Assembly: GCA_038141425.1 (NCBI GenBank)
Contig: JAYQIC010000010.1
Span: 310,001 to 374,000, forward strand
Length of the DNA stretch: 64,000 nt
Reading direction: 5' to 3'
From: UBA7985 sp038141425
Lineage (GTDB): Bacteria > Pseudomonadota > Alphaproteobacteria > UBA7985
Of the stretch, positions 37,072-45,807 are shown piece by piece (positions within the stretch are counted from its first letter, which is position 1; the number at the start of each line of letters is the position of its first letter). The notes beneath the pieces are model-generated. The model did no database searches and had not been told where the DNA came from. It saw nothing but the letters and a program-made list of their open reading frames with translations. Made by a program: the position numbers and the translations under genes.

Positions 37072-37608
37072 TCAGCGCTCTAGCCACAACCAGACGATGT
37101 ATTCGGCCGTGCCGCTGTAGTAAGTGTTCTGGACGAACGGGATCGGGCTGTTATCGCCGATGGTGTTCAACTGCACCATCATCAGCACGGCGCGGTCGGA
37201 CTCGCCGGACTTGATAAAGCGGGCGGTCGCCGAGCCGGACCGTTCCCGATTACAGTTCTTTGAGCCAGCCACGCACATGCGACCATCGATCAGGTCGAAG
37301 CGGGCGTAGCCGTCCTCATCAATGCGGCTGAATTCAAAAGTGCGGGTTGATTCGGTCGACTTATCCGACTTGTCCAGTTTTCCGCCTGAGACAACGGTCA
37401 GGACGCCATCCGCGAGCTTGATATCGGCGGAACCCTCCAGCCCCTCCCAGTCGTGCGAGACAATCGTGGCGGCCTCTTCACCGGTCGCGAGCGACGAATC
37501 ATCGATGGTGCCTAAGGCGCTGTCCACCTGCTTGTCGAGGGCGGTAAAGACACAGCCCGACAGGGCCAGAAATGAAAGAACAACAGTCGCTTGGACCAGG
37601 CGGCGCAT
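37072..37608 (-). CDS. Hypothetical lipoprotein
   Basis: An intact 178-residue protein with a lipoprotein signal peptide: MRRLVQATVVLSFLALSGC, with the lipobox LSGC placing the lipid-modified cysteine at residue 19. The mature part has a beta-rich predicted pattern (ADIKLADGVLTVVSGGKL, RTFEFSRIDEDGYARFD) and a second cysteine pair (RMCVAGSKNCN). No family recognised. It is convergent with the ABC permease and divergent from pyrC. An envelope-associated role is inferred from the lipobox only. Confidence 0.8.
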   Translation of the reverse strand: MRRLVQATVVLSFLALSGCVFTALDKQVDSALGTIDDSSLATGEEAATIVSHDWEGLEGSADIKLADGVLTVVSGGKLDKSDKSTESTRTFEFSRIDEDGYARFDLIDGRMCVAGSKNCNRERSGSATARFIKSGESDRAVLMMVQLNTIGDNSPIPFVQNTYYSGTAEYIVWLWLER

Positions 37609-37766
37609 GGCGCAATCTCCTCAAAAATATATTATTCGAAATCAATTGTGCTATTTAAGTTTGTATTTCTGCAAAGGGACTCTTGCATCAAGCCTGTGGA
37701 AAAGCGCGTCTGCGCCATGCAGGGCCGTGGGTTACGCGCCTGAGAGGCTTGGTCTAAACCTGCTTC

Positions 37767-38821
37767 ATGAGCGCCGATCTGCCCCAGACCCTGACGATCC
37801 CCCGCCCAGATGACTGGCACCTGCACCTGCGTGACGGTGAGATGATGCAGGCGGTTCTTCCCTGTACAGCGCAGCATTTCGGCCGGGCCATCGTCATGCC
37901 CAACCTCGTGCCGCCGGTACGAACCACCGCAGACGCGCAGGCCTACTCCGACCGCATCCGAGAGGCGATCCCGGCAGACTGCGATTTCACCCCGCTGATG
38001 ACGCTCTACCTGACCGAGACCACCGACCCCGACGACCTCGAAGCGGGCTTCGATACCGGGCTGATCACGGCCGTCAAGCTCTACCCCGCCGGGGCAACCA
38101 CCAACTCGGACGCCGGCGTACGCGATCTGGCCCGGGTCGATGGCGTGATCGAGCGCATGGCCGCCCGCGGCATCCCGCTGCTGACCCACGGCGAGGTCAC
38201 CCACGCCGAGGTCGACATCTTCGACCGCGAAGCCCGCTTTATCGACGACGTCCTCGACCCTGCGCCAGCGCTTCCGCGCTGCGGGTGGTGATGGAGCACG
38301 TCACCACGGCGCAGGCCGTGGCCTATGTAACCGGCGACGAAAGCGGTCGGCTGGGCGCAACCATCACCGTCCAGCACCTCATGCTCAACCGCAACCACAT
38401 GCTGGTCGGGGGGCTCAGACCGCACTACTACTGCCTGCCCGTGCTCAAGCGCGCGCGCCACCAGGATGCGCTGCTGCAGGCGGCGACCAGCGGTGATCCG
38501 CGCTTCTTTCTGGGCACCGACAGCGCCCCTCACCCGACCCACCTCAAGGAAAATGCCTGCGGCTGCGCAGGCGTGTTTTCAGCGCCGAACGCGCTAGCCT
38601 GTCTGGCGCAAACCTTCGAGGACGCCGGCGCGCTGGAGCGGCTGGAAGGTTTCGTCAGCCGCTTTGGTGCCGATTTCTACGGCCTGCCGGTCAGCGAGGC
38701 GCGCCTGACCCTCGAGCGCTGCGAGGCGCCCCTGCCCCCGCCCGAACCGGTTCAGGTCGGAGACAGGAGCGTCACCGTCTTCGATCCCCTGCGCCCGATG
38801 CACTGGCGCGTCCGTCCCTGA
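37767..38821 (+). CDS. pyrC: Dihydroorotase, type II (frameshifted)
   Basis: About 350 residues. Metal ligands are in DWHLHLRDGEM, the carbamylated lysine in AVKLYPAGATTNSDAG, further histidines in LLTHGEVTH and VMEHVTTAQA, and the catalytic aspartate in FFLGTDSAPHPTHLKEN, all intact. Two single-base errors near 38262 and 38278 break the line LDPLRQRFPALRVVMEH. It closes carbamoyl-aspartate to dihydroorotate in pyrimidine synthesis. Being essential in most bacteria, its broken frame is strong evidence that the frameshifts are sequence errors. It is followed 42 bases later by pyrE. Confidence 0.92.
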
Positions 38822-38863
38822 ACCGCGCCGTTTCCGCCAAACCCGCCACACGAGAGGACCTCC

Positions 38864-39571
38864 ATGCAAGCTCCGGCCTTTATCGACCCCGCCCTGATGG
38901 AACAGATCACCGCTCGGTCCCTGCTCGAAATCGGGGCGGTCAACTTTCGCGCCGACGAGCCCTACACCCTGACCAGCGGCATGAAATCGCCGGTTTATAT
39001 CGACTGCCGCCGTCTGATCTCGTTTCCGCGGCTGCGGGCGACGCTGATGGACTTCGCCGTCGCCACCCTACAGCGCAACGTCGGGCTGGAGGCCTTTGAC
39101 GCCATCGCCGGGGGTGAGACCGCGGGTATTCCCTTCAGCGCCTGGATCGCCGAGCGCATGGGCCTGCCGATGAACTACGTGCGCAAGAAGCCCAAGGGCT
39201 TTGGCCGCGACGCGCAGATCGAAGGCGCGCCGGTGGCGGGCAAGCGCGTGCTGCTGGTCGAGGACCTGACCACCGACGGTGGTTCTAAGTTCCGGTTCAT
39301 CGATGCCATCCGGGCGGCCGAAGGCGAGTGTGCCCACACGTTCGTGCTGTTCTTCTACGATATCTTCGAGCAGACCCGCCCGGCGCTCGCAGCCCACGGG
39401 GTGAGCCTGCACGCGCTGGCGACCTGGCGCGACGTCCTGGCCGAGGCGCGGGCGCAGCAGGCCTTCGACAAGATCACGCTCGACCAGGTCGAGGCCTTCC
39501 TGGGCGACCCGCTGGGCTGGTCGGCCGAGCGTGGGGGCGTGGGCGAACTGGGGATCCCGGGCACTTCCTAG
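38864..39571 (+). CDS. pyrE: Orotate phosphoribosyltransferase
   Basis: An intact 235-residue enzyme. The orotate-site region YTLTSGMKSPVYIDCRRL and the PRPP-binding motif VLLVEDLTTDGGSK are unmistakable. AIAGGETAGIPFSAWIAER is also typical of the alphaproteobacterial form. It converts orotate and PRPP to OMP, following PyrC and dihydroorotate dehydrogenase. AGGA upstream of the ATG supports the start. The pair pyrC-pyrE is likely cotranscribed. Confidence 0.95.
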   Translation: MQAPAFIDPALMEQITARSLLEIGAVNFRADEPYTLTSGMKSPVYIDCRRLISFPRLRATLMDFAVATLQRNVGLEAFDAIAGGETAGIPFSAWIAERMGLPMNYVRKKPKGFGRDAQIEGAPVAGKRVLLVEDLTTDGGSKFRFIDAIRAAEGECAHTFVLFFYDIFEQTRPALAAHGVSLHALATWRDVLAEARAQQAFDKITLDQVEAFLGDPLGWSAERGGVGELGIPGTS

Positions 39572-39616
39572 CGCCCTGCGGCGGACCCAGCCGCTGGCTG
39601 GCCGAAACCGTCACAG

Positions 39617-39676
39617 GCAGCATTGCGGGCAGCGGTACAGGCAGCGGTACAGGCAGCGCTGCGGGCAGCGTTGCTG
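39617..39676. repeat. 12-bp imperfect tandem repeat, five copies
   Basis: Five consecutive 12-base units of the form GCAGCGGTACAG, two of them identical and three variants (GCAGCATTGCGG, GCAGCGCTGCGG, GCAGCGTTGCTG), lie in the 114-base gap between the convergent pyrE and AEC genes. They are in no supported reading frame. Confidence 0.85.
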
Positions 39677-39685
39677 GCGCGGCCT

Positions 39686-40726
39686 TCAGCCAAAGGGCTG
39701 GAAGCGCAGCACCAACCATACTGTCAGCGGCGCGGACACGAGGCTGATCAGGGTCATGACCGCCAGCGCGAGCGACACCGGCTGATCCTGCCCATAGCGT
39801 GCAGCGATCGCAGGCAGCATGCCGCCGGTGGGCAGGCAGGCGATGATCAGACAGGCGTGGATCACCACCGGGTTGGCGGGCAACCACCCCAAGGCCTGCC
39901 AGCCCAGCATGACCACCCAGAACACGCCCAGCACGACCAGCGGGTGGAGCAGCATCTTCACCGTCACGGCGGCGGCGATGCGGTTCAGACTGGCGCTGAG
40001 GTCGGTACCAAAGAGGCTGGCCCCGACAAAGAACAGCGCCAGCCCACCAGCGCTGCCCGCGAGCAGAGCCACGGCGCGCTCGACCGGAACCGGAACAGAT
40101 ACCGGAAGCCCGGCGAAGGCCAGCCCCAGCAATGTCGCGACCACGATCGGGTTGCGGGCAACCCCGCCGAACACCCGCAGCAGGCGCTGAGCCGGGGGGG
40201 CAGACCAGCCAGCATCGCCCGGCGCTGCATCCGGCTGATCAGCGCTGCCGTGGCCCGCCTGCACCCGGCTGCGCCCGAGGTCGGCGAGCAGCAGGGCCAG
40301 CGGGATAATGAGCAGGTTTTCGACCAGCAACTGCTGGGCGATGGTCGCCAGCGCCAGCGTGCCGAACAGCGCGGTGACCAGCGGCATGCCGATCATGATG
40401 CCGTTGGACATGGACCCGACCAGCGCCAGCAGCGCCGCCGGCGTCGGGCCTTCACCGCCCGGCCCCCGCACCAGCACGTAGGTCAGCAGAAACGACAGCA
40501 GCGAAGCCACCGTGAAGGCGAGCACGAACCCGCCGTGAAACACAGCCCCGAAGTCCTGCACGCTCAGCCCCGCGAAAATCGCCGCCGGGATGGCGAAGTT
40601 ACGGACAAACGCGCCGATCCCGGGGATGGCGGCGGCTGGGAACCAACCGCGCCACACGGCGACGAAGCCCAGCGCGATCACCGCCGCCAACGGCACAGTT
40701 ACGCCAAGGATGGCGAGAAACGACAC
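39686..40726 (-). CDS. AEC-family transporter (auxin efflux carrier type)
   Basis: An intact 346-residue membrane protein from GTG 40726 (GGAGGG upstream). It has about ten helices in two halves separated by a hydrophilic loop (residues 155-185, SRVQAGHGSADQPDAAPGDA). FAIPAAIFAGLSVQDFG and SNGIMIGMPLVTALFG in the first half, and LFFVGASLFGTDLS with CLPTGGMLPAIAARYGQD in the second, match the auxin efflux carrier/malonate transporter family. In bacteria such proteins often move dicarboxylates. It stands alone between pyrE and acs. Confidence 0.86.
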   Translation of the reverse strand: MSFLAILGVTVPLAAVIALGFVAVWRGWFPAAAIPGIGAFVRNFAIPAAIFAGLSVQDFGAVFHGGFVLAFTVASLLSFLLTYVLVRGPGGEGPTPAALLALVGSMSNGIMIGMPLVTALFGTLALATIAQQLLVENLLIIPLALLLADLGRSRVQAGHGSADQPDAAPGDAGWSAPPAQRLLRVFGGVARNPIVVATLLGLAFAGLPVSVPVPVERAVALLAGSAGGLALFFVGASLFGTDLSASLNRIAAAVTVKMLLHPLVVLGVFWVVMLGWQALGWLPANPVVIHACLIIACLPTGGMLPAIAARYGQDQPVSLALAVMTLISLVSAPLTVWLVLRFQPFG

Positions 40727-41057
40727 GGCAGCACAGCCCTCCTTCGGCGGTTCAGCACGGCACTGACAAGGCTCTTAGCCTCCCCCGGACGCGGGGCCAA
40801 CCGCAATCAACCCCATGCGCCGTTAAACAGGGGTTCAGCCTGCCTGAACCCCTGCCACGTGGCGAACGCGGGGGAGCGGGGTCAGGGCTGGCGCGCAGCG
40901 CCACCGCCTTCGGCGGCGCACGGCGGCCTTGACCCGGCGATGGGGCAGCGCCCCGAAACGAGCGTCGAGACGGCGCGCAGCGGCGCGAGACGCAGCTAAG
41001 GCGCCGGACCGCAGCGCGGTCCGTCCAGTTGAGCGCTGGCGGGTCCGCCAGCGCAGA
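40727..41057. other. GC-rich hairpin-dense gap between AEC and acs genes
   Basis: No gene was seen. The 200 bases from 40860 are full of short dyads, including CCGCCTTCGGCGG and GGACCGCAGCGCGGTCC (41006-41022). Opposed GGGTCAGGGC and GGCCTTGACCC elements bracket part of the stretch. This resembles a degenerate intergenic palindromic element. The promoter of the AEC gene is expected in the left part but no convincing boxes were found. Confidence 0.5.
41033..41054 (-). terminator. Perfect 10-bp hairpin after acs
   Basis: GCGCTGGCGG and CCGCCAGCGC pair perfectly with a minimal loop, four bases beyond the acs stop codon. There is no T-run after it on the minus strand, so termination strength is uncertain, but position and stem argue for the acs 3' end. 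Confidence 0.55.
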
Positions 41058-43025
41058 CTATTTATTGGCCCGGTTTTCGATCAGATCGTCGACCACCGAC
41101 GGATCGGCAAGCGTCGAGGTGTCCCCGAGGTTGCCGAAGTCGTCCTCGGCGATCTTACGCAGGATCCGGCGCATGATCTTGCCCGACCGGGTCTTGGGCA
41201 GGCCCGGGGCGAACTGCATCAGGTCCGGGGTCGCCACCGGCCCGATCTCGGTGCGAACGTGTCGGACCAGCTCGGCGCGTAGCGCCTCCGTGGGCTCTTC
41301 ACCGGCGTTGAGGGTAACATAGCAGTAGATCCCCTGCCCTTTGATGTCGTGCGGATAGCCGACCACGGCGGCTTCGGCGACCTGCTCGTGCAGGACCAGC
41401 GCGCTTTCGATCTCCGCTGTCCCCATGCGGTGGCCGGAGACATTGAGCACGTCGTCGACCCGCCCGGTGATCCAGTAGTAGCCATCGGAATCCCGGCGGC
41501 AGCCGTCCCCGGTAAAGTACAGCCCGGGGAACTGGCTGAAATAGGTATCCACGAAACGCGCGTGATCGCCGTAGACCGTGCGCATCTGCCCCGGCCAGCT
41601 CGCCTTCATGCACAGATTGCCCTCAATCTCCTGCCCCGGCGTCCAGTCGATCTCGGCGCCATCGTTGTCGACGATCACCGGCTGGATGCCAAAAAACGGA
41701 TTTGTTGCCGAACCGGGCTTGAGGTCGGTGGCGCCGGGCAGCGGGCTGAGCAGGATGCCGCCGGTCTCAGTCTGCCACCAGGTATCCACGATCGGGCAGC
41801 GCCCTTCGCCGACAACGTCGTGGTACCAGCGCCAGGCCTCGGGGTTGATCGGCTCACCCACCGACCCGAGCAGGCGCAGCGAGGACCGGTCTGCCCCGGT
41901 CACAAAGTCATCGCCCTCGCGCATCAGCGCCCGGATCGCGGTCGGCGCGGTATAGAAGACGTTGACGCGGTGCTTCTCGATCACCTGCCAGAATCGGCTG
42001 ACATCGGGGAAATTGGGCACGCCCTCGAACATCAGCGTGGTCGCTCCGTTCATCAGCGGGCCGTAGACAATGTAGGAGTGCCCGGTGATCCAGCCCACGT
42101 CGGCGGTGCACCAGAACACCTCGCCCGGGCGGTAGTCGAAGACAAAGTGATGCGTCGTGGCCGCATAGACCCCGTAGCCGCCGGTGGTGTGGAGCACGCC
42201 CTTGGGTTTGCCGGTCGAGCCGGAGGTGTAGAGGATGAACAGCGGGTCTTCGGCGTTCATCGGCTCGGGTTCGCAGGCCTCAGGCTGGTCGGCAACCAGC
42301 TCGTGGTACCAGGTATCGCGCGGGTGCCAGTCCACGGCCCCGCCGGTGCGCCGCACCACCAGCGTGGAGACATCGCGCCCGGAAATCTCGATCGCGCGGT
42401 CGGCGTTGGCCTTGAGCGGGATTGCCTTGCCCCCGCGCAGGCCCTCGTCGGCCGTGATCAGGAAGTCACTCTCGCAACCAACGATACGCTGGCCCAGCGC
42501 CTCGGGCGAGAACCCGCCGAAGACGATCGAGTGGACCGCGCCGATCCGCGCACAGGCGAGCATGGCAAAGGCCGCCTCGGGGATCATGGGCATGTACAGG
42601 GTCACCCGGTCTCCCTTCTTCACCCCCATCTGGCGCAGGCCATTGGCCAGCCGGTTGACGCTGGCGGACAGCGCGCCGTAGGTGATTTCGGCGGCTTCGT
42701 TCGGATCATCGCCCTCGAAGATGATGGCAACATCATCGGCGCGCTCGGGCAGGTGCCGGTCGACGGCGTTGACGCACAGGTTCAGGGCGCCGTCTTCAAA
42801 CCAGCGGATCTGGACGTCGGTGCCGCTGCCCGCCCCGTAGTCCACGTGCCGGACCTTGGTGAAGGGGGTCATCCAGTCCAGACGCTGTGCCTGCTCGGCC
42901 CAGAAGGCCTCATTGTCATCCAGCGAACGGCCGTAGAGCGCGGCATACTGGTCGGCGGTCGCGTGGGTTCTGGCCACGGTGGCCGGATCGCGCTCGGAGA
43001 CGGGATAAAGGGACTTGGGTTGCAT
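41058..43025 (-). CDS. acs: Acetyl-CoA synthetase
   Basis: An intact 655-residue AMP-forming ligase. The P-loop reads YTSGSTGKPKGVLHT. Other core motifs are WWQTETGG, YFTGDGCRRDSDGYYWITGR and VSGHRMGTAEIESALV. The regulatory and catalytic lysine is in LPKTRSGKIMRRILRK near residue 615, where protein acetylation normally switches the enzyme off. It activates acetate (and weakly propionate) to acyl-CoA through the acyl-adenylate. Length matches Acs precisely. The gene is alone on its strand and supplies acetyl-CoA from acetate, including acetaldehyde-derived acetate from phosphonate breakdown if that is oxidised. Confidence 0.96.
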   Translation of the reverse strand: MQPKSLYPVSERDPATVARTHATADQYAALYGRSLDDNEAFWAEQAQRLDWMTPFTKVRHVDYGAGSGTDVQIRWFEDGALNLCVNAVDRHLPERADDVAIIFEGDDPNEAAEITYGALSASVNRLANGLRQMGVKKGDRVTLYMPMIPEAAFAMLACARIGAVHSIVFGGFSPEALGQRIVGCESDFLITADEGLRGGKAIPLKANADRAIEISGRDVSTLVVRRTGGAVDWHPRDTWYHELVADQPEACEPEPMNAEDPLFILYTSGSTGKPKGVLHTTGGYGVYAATTHHFVFDYRPGEVFWCTADVGWITGHSYIVYGPLMNGATTLMFEGVPNFPDVSRFWQVIEKHRVNVFYTAPTAIRALMREGDDFVTGADRSSLRLLGSVGEPINPEAWRWYHDVVGEGRCPIVDTWWQTETGGILLSPLPGATDLKPGSATNPFFGIQPVIVDNDGAEIDWTPGQEIEGNLCMKASWPGQMRTVYGDHARFVDTYFSQFPGLYFTGDGCRRDSDGYYWITGRVDDVLNVSGHRMGTAEIESALVLHEQVAEAAVVGYPHDIKGQGIYCYVTLNAGEEPTEALRAELVRHVRTEIGPVATPDLMQFAPGLPKTRSGKIMRRILRKIAEDDFGNLGDTSTLADPSVVDDLIENRANK

Positions 43026-43168
43026 GCGACAAGGCTTTCTGGCTGCGGGTCTTCAGGTCTGATGGTCTTAAGGCGTGCGGGTCCGCCAACGGTCAGCGGC
43101 CCGCAAACGCACGCGCCCATCTGACCCCAGCGGGCGGGCGCGATCAAGCCCCGTTGGCGGCTCGCGCC

Positions 43169-44090
43169 TCAGCCGTCACCGCTGCGGAGGTCCTCGATCA
43201 GGCTGAGCTGCGCCATACGGTCCTCGAACCAGGGCTGATCGACCCCCCAGCTGACCGAAAATCCCCCATAAAGGTAGGCAAAATCCAGCGCCTCGCCGGG
43301 GCTTTGAACGCCGCTGTCCCTGTCCCCCGCGTCCCGCCGCTGCCAGAGACCGCAGCGATGGTCTCGGCCAGCCGCAGCATGCGCGCCGGTTCGGCGACGC
43401 GGCCGGGCTGGTCGATGGGGTTGAAGAACAGGTTGGCAAAATCATAGCCCGGATGACCAACATAGCCCTTGGGGTCGATCACCACCCAGCTGCCGGTTTC
43501 GTCCCTTGGCGCGGGGCTGTGACCGGGATCGTGCAGCAGATTGCTGTGGTGGATGTCGCCGTGCAGGGGCAGCGGCGCCGGGCCTTCGAGGTCAAAACCA
43601 GCGGCAAAGGCCCGCCAGCGCGCCAACCGCTCACTCTGTGCCAGCGGCAACCCGAACACGTGCCGCCGGACATCGGCCAGCGGGATCAACCCGGCGGGCA
43701 ACGGCCGGCTGTCTCCCTTGGCGAGCGCGCGCGCCGCGCGCGCCGGTGCAGGCGAGCAGCGGTCGTCACCAGAATGTCGAAGGCTGCGGCATCGTCGAAA
43801 TCGTCGAGATTGCCCAGCGCCGGGCGGTCATCCAGCCGCGGCATCAGGATGGCATCGGCATCGCGGCGCAGCACCCGCACCGCGCCCTCGCCACCCCACC
43901 ACTGCAGCAACGCCATGCCGGGGCGTTCGTCACTGTAAGGTTTGGCGACTTTGAGCATGGCAGAAGGGGTGTCGAAGGCCCCCGCTTCGCAGCGCACCGG
44001 CACCAGCCACGACGATCCGGTCTCAACCAGCTCGCCCTCAAGGGTCAAATCCCACTTGTCTAATCGGGACTGAACCCCTTCAGTCAGCAT
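43169..44090 (-). CDS. Aminoglycoside/hydroxyurea-type phosphotransferase (APH(6)-like kinase; frameshifted)
   Basis: About 307 residues across frames, with breaks near 43700 and 43310. The N-lobe has SSWLVPVRCEAGAFDTPSAM with LKVAKPYSDERPGMALLQWW, and the C-lobe LPLHGDIHHSNLLHDPG (catalytic loop) and WVVIDPKGYVGHPGYDFANL (metal loop). The end reads ALDFAYLYGGFSVSW, stop at 43169. These are marks of the streptomycin 6-kinase family, a diverse group in which many chromosomal members have no known resistance role. The ATG at 44090 overlaps the 3' end of the LysR gene by 11 bases, so the two are probably cotranscribed. Confidence 0.82.
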
Positions 44091-44991
44091 GGTCTCTCTC
44101 ATTTTCGGCATCTGCCACCACAAATGTCCGGAGAATTAAGTCGGCGAGTGCGTCGTAAACCAGACGGATCTTGGCACTGGTGTGCAGCTCGCGATGGGTC
44201 ACCAGCCAGACTGGAAAAGACAAGGGCGGTGCGTCGCGCAGCACGCGCACCATGTTGGATGATTGATCGCCAAGGTGCCGGCTCATGAGGCACAGACCAA
44301 GGCCTTCCCGCGCCATCGCCCAGGCCACCGGTCCGCTAGCGGTGTCGTGAACAAAGTTTTCGGCTGTCAGCTCGACACCATAGCCCTTCATGACCGCCGT
44401 CATGCGTGCCGGATCCCCGAACGAGATAAACCGATGCCCCTGCAAACCGGAAGAGACGCTCGGTTCTCCATAGGTGTCAATATAGGATTGCGCGGCGTAG
44501 ACGCCCGCGCTGCTTTCCGCCACCAAACGCGCGATCAGGTCCCCCTGCTCCGGGCGGGCGTGGCGGATGGCGATGTCGGCCTCGCGGCGCTGCAGGTTCT
44601 GAATGTCGTCGCTGGCGACGATCTCTAACCGCAGCCCCGGAGCCTTGCGGGCAATCTGCGCAATGATATGCGGCAGGTCGTAGAGCGAGAACATATCGCT
44701 GGCGGTGATTTTGACCGTACCCGTAATGTCCTCCGAATGCCGCGATGCTGCGAGGCTCAGCAGTTCTGCCGCCTTTGACATGGCACCCGCGTGCTCGAAC
44801 AGCGCCGTCCCCGTTGGGGTCAGCGTCAGGCGCCGCCCCTCGCGCTCGAACAGCACGACCCCGATTTGGGCTTCAAGGGCCTCAACCTGCCGCCCAATCG
44901 TTGGCTGCGTCTGCCCCAGCGCCCGTGCAGCGCCCGACAGCGAGCCGGATCGAACCGTGGCCACAAAGGCCCTTACGTGATTCCAGTCCAT
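44080..44991 (-). CDS. LysR-family transcriptional regulator
   Basis: A 303-residue regulator. The ATG at 44991 begins MDWNHVRAFVATVRSGSLSG; an upstream start at 45015 is less likely. The helix-turn-helix is AARALGQTQPTIGRQVEALE with LTLTPTGTALF after it, and the effector domain starts with GTVKITASDMFSLYDLPHII. It is divergent from the methyltransferase gene at 45126, the usual LysR arrangement, so that gene may be its target. The 134-base intergenic region holds an AT-rich T-N11-A type site (ATACAAATATTTATAT near 45011). Confidence 0.9.
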   Translation of the reverse strand: MDWNHVRAFVATVRSGSLSGAARALGQTQPTIGRQVEALEAQIGVVLFEREGRRLTLTPTGTALFEHAGAMSKAAELLSLAASRHSEDITGTVKITASDMFSLYDLPHIIAQIARKAPGLRLEIVASDDIQNLQRREADIAIRHARPEQGDLIARLVAESSAGVYAAQSYIDTYGEPSVSSGLQGHRFISFGDPARMTAVMKGYGVELTAENFVHDTASGPVAWAMAREGLGLCLMSRHLGDQSSNMVRVLRDAPPLSFPVWLVTHRELHTSAKIRLVYDALADLILRTFVVADAENERDHAD

Positions 44992-45125
44992 GAGCCAGCC
45001 CCCGCATCTATACAAATATTTATATCACTTCAGTGAATTTCCGCAATTTTTGCATAACGCAGAACCAGCTAGAACGGCAGCATTCGCCCAAACCACAGGC
45101 CATCAACAGACAGAGAACCCCACCC

Positions 45126-45797
45126 GTGACCAACCTAGCGACCTTCTGGAACAAGATTGCCACCAAGTACGCGCAGGATCCGGTGCTCGATAAAGCCGCC
45201 TATAACTTCACCTGCGAGCGCTCGATCAGCTACCTCCGACCCGGGTTCCGCGCCCTCGAAATCGGATGCGGCACGGGGCCGACCGCGCTCCGGCTCCGAC
45301 CGCACGTCAGCACCTTTGAAGCAACGGACATTTCCGAGGCAATGATCGACATTGCCAAGGGGCGTCAAACCGGCACCACTCCTGATCAGCAGGTGGCGTT
45401 TCGGGTCGCCAGCGCACCCGACAGCTTTGCCGACGGCACTTCATACGATGCGGTCTTCGCGCACAGCCTGCTGCATCTGATCCCCGACCCCGAAGCCCTG
45501 CTCGCGCGCGTGGCGCAGGCTGTCCCGGCCGGGGGATACTTCATCAGCAAGACCCCCTGTCTGGGCGCAAGGGGCATGGCGCTGCAGGGCGCGGCCATGC
45601 GACTGATGATCCCGCTGATGCAGGTGATCGGGAAGGCGCCGCCAGTGATCCGCTTCTTTTCAACCGAGGGACTCGAAGCTGCCATCACCCGGGCAGGCTT
45701 TGAGGTCGTGGAAGCGGGGAGTTTCCCCGGGCGGCAAACCGCCATCGCACTACATTGTCGCCCGCCGCTGCAGCTGACTGTGTGCAGGAGACAGTGA
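45126..45797 (+). CDS. Class I SAM-dependent methyltransferase
   Basis: A 223-residue protein from GTG 45126 (VTNLATFWNKIATKYAQDPV). It has the SAM motif ALEIGCGTGPTALRL, acidic loop EATDISEAMIDIA and motif GGYFISKTPCLGARG. The arrangement resembles the UbiE/Coq5-like small-molecule methyltransferases. The substrate is unknown. The frame remains open upstream to 45033 but the added sequence is low-complexity and lacks a ribosome site. Divergent from the LysR regulator and convergent with the mutase gene. Confidence 0.84.
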   Translation: MTNLATFWNKIATKYAQDPVLDKAAYNFTCERSISYLRPGFRALEIGCGTGPTALRLRPHVSTFEATDISEAMIDIAKGRQTGTTPDQQVAFRVASAPDSFADGTSYDAVFAHSLLHLIPDPEALLARVAQAVPAGGYFISKTPCLGARGMALQGAAMRLMIPLMQVIGKAPPVIRFFSTEGLEAAITRAGFEVVEAGSFPGRQTAIALHCRPPLQLTVCRRQ

Positions 45798-45807
45798 TCG
45801 ACGGCTA

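Noticed and set aside
39623..40999. 458-codon plus-strand frame opposite the AEC transporter
   Set aside because: Very Arg/Gln/His-rich low-complexity translation; the AEC frame has clear membrane helices and family motifs.
41349..43124. 591-codon plus-strand frame opposite acs
   Set aside because: The minus strand encodes intact, motif-complete acetyl-CoA synthetase; the plus frame shows no domain.
43169..44090. Acquired streptomycin resistance gene
   Set aside because: The family matches APH(6)-like kinases, but base composition is native, no mobile element is near, and many chromosomal members are not resistance genes.
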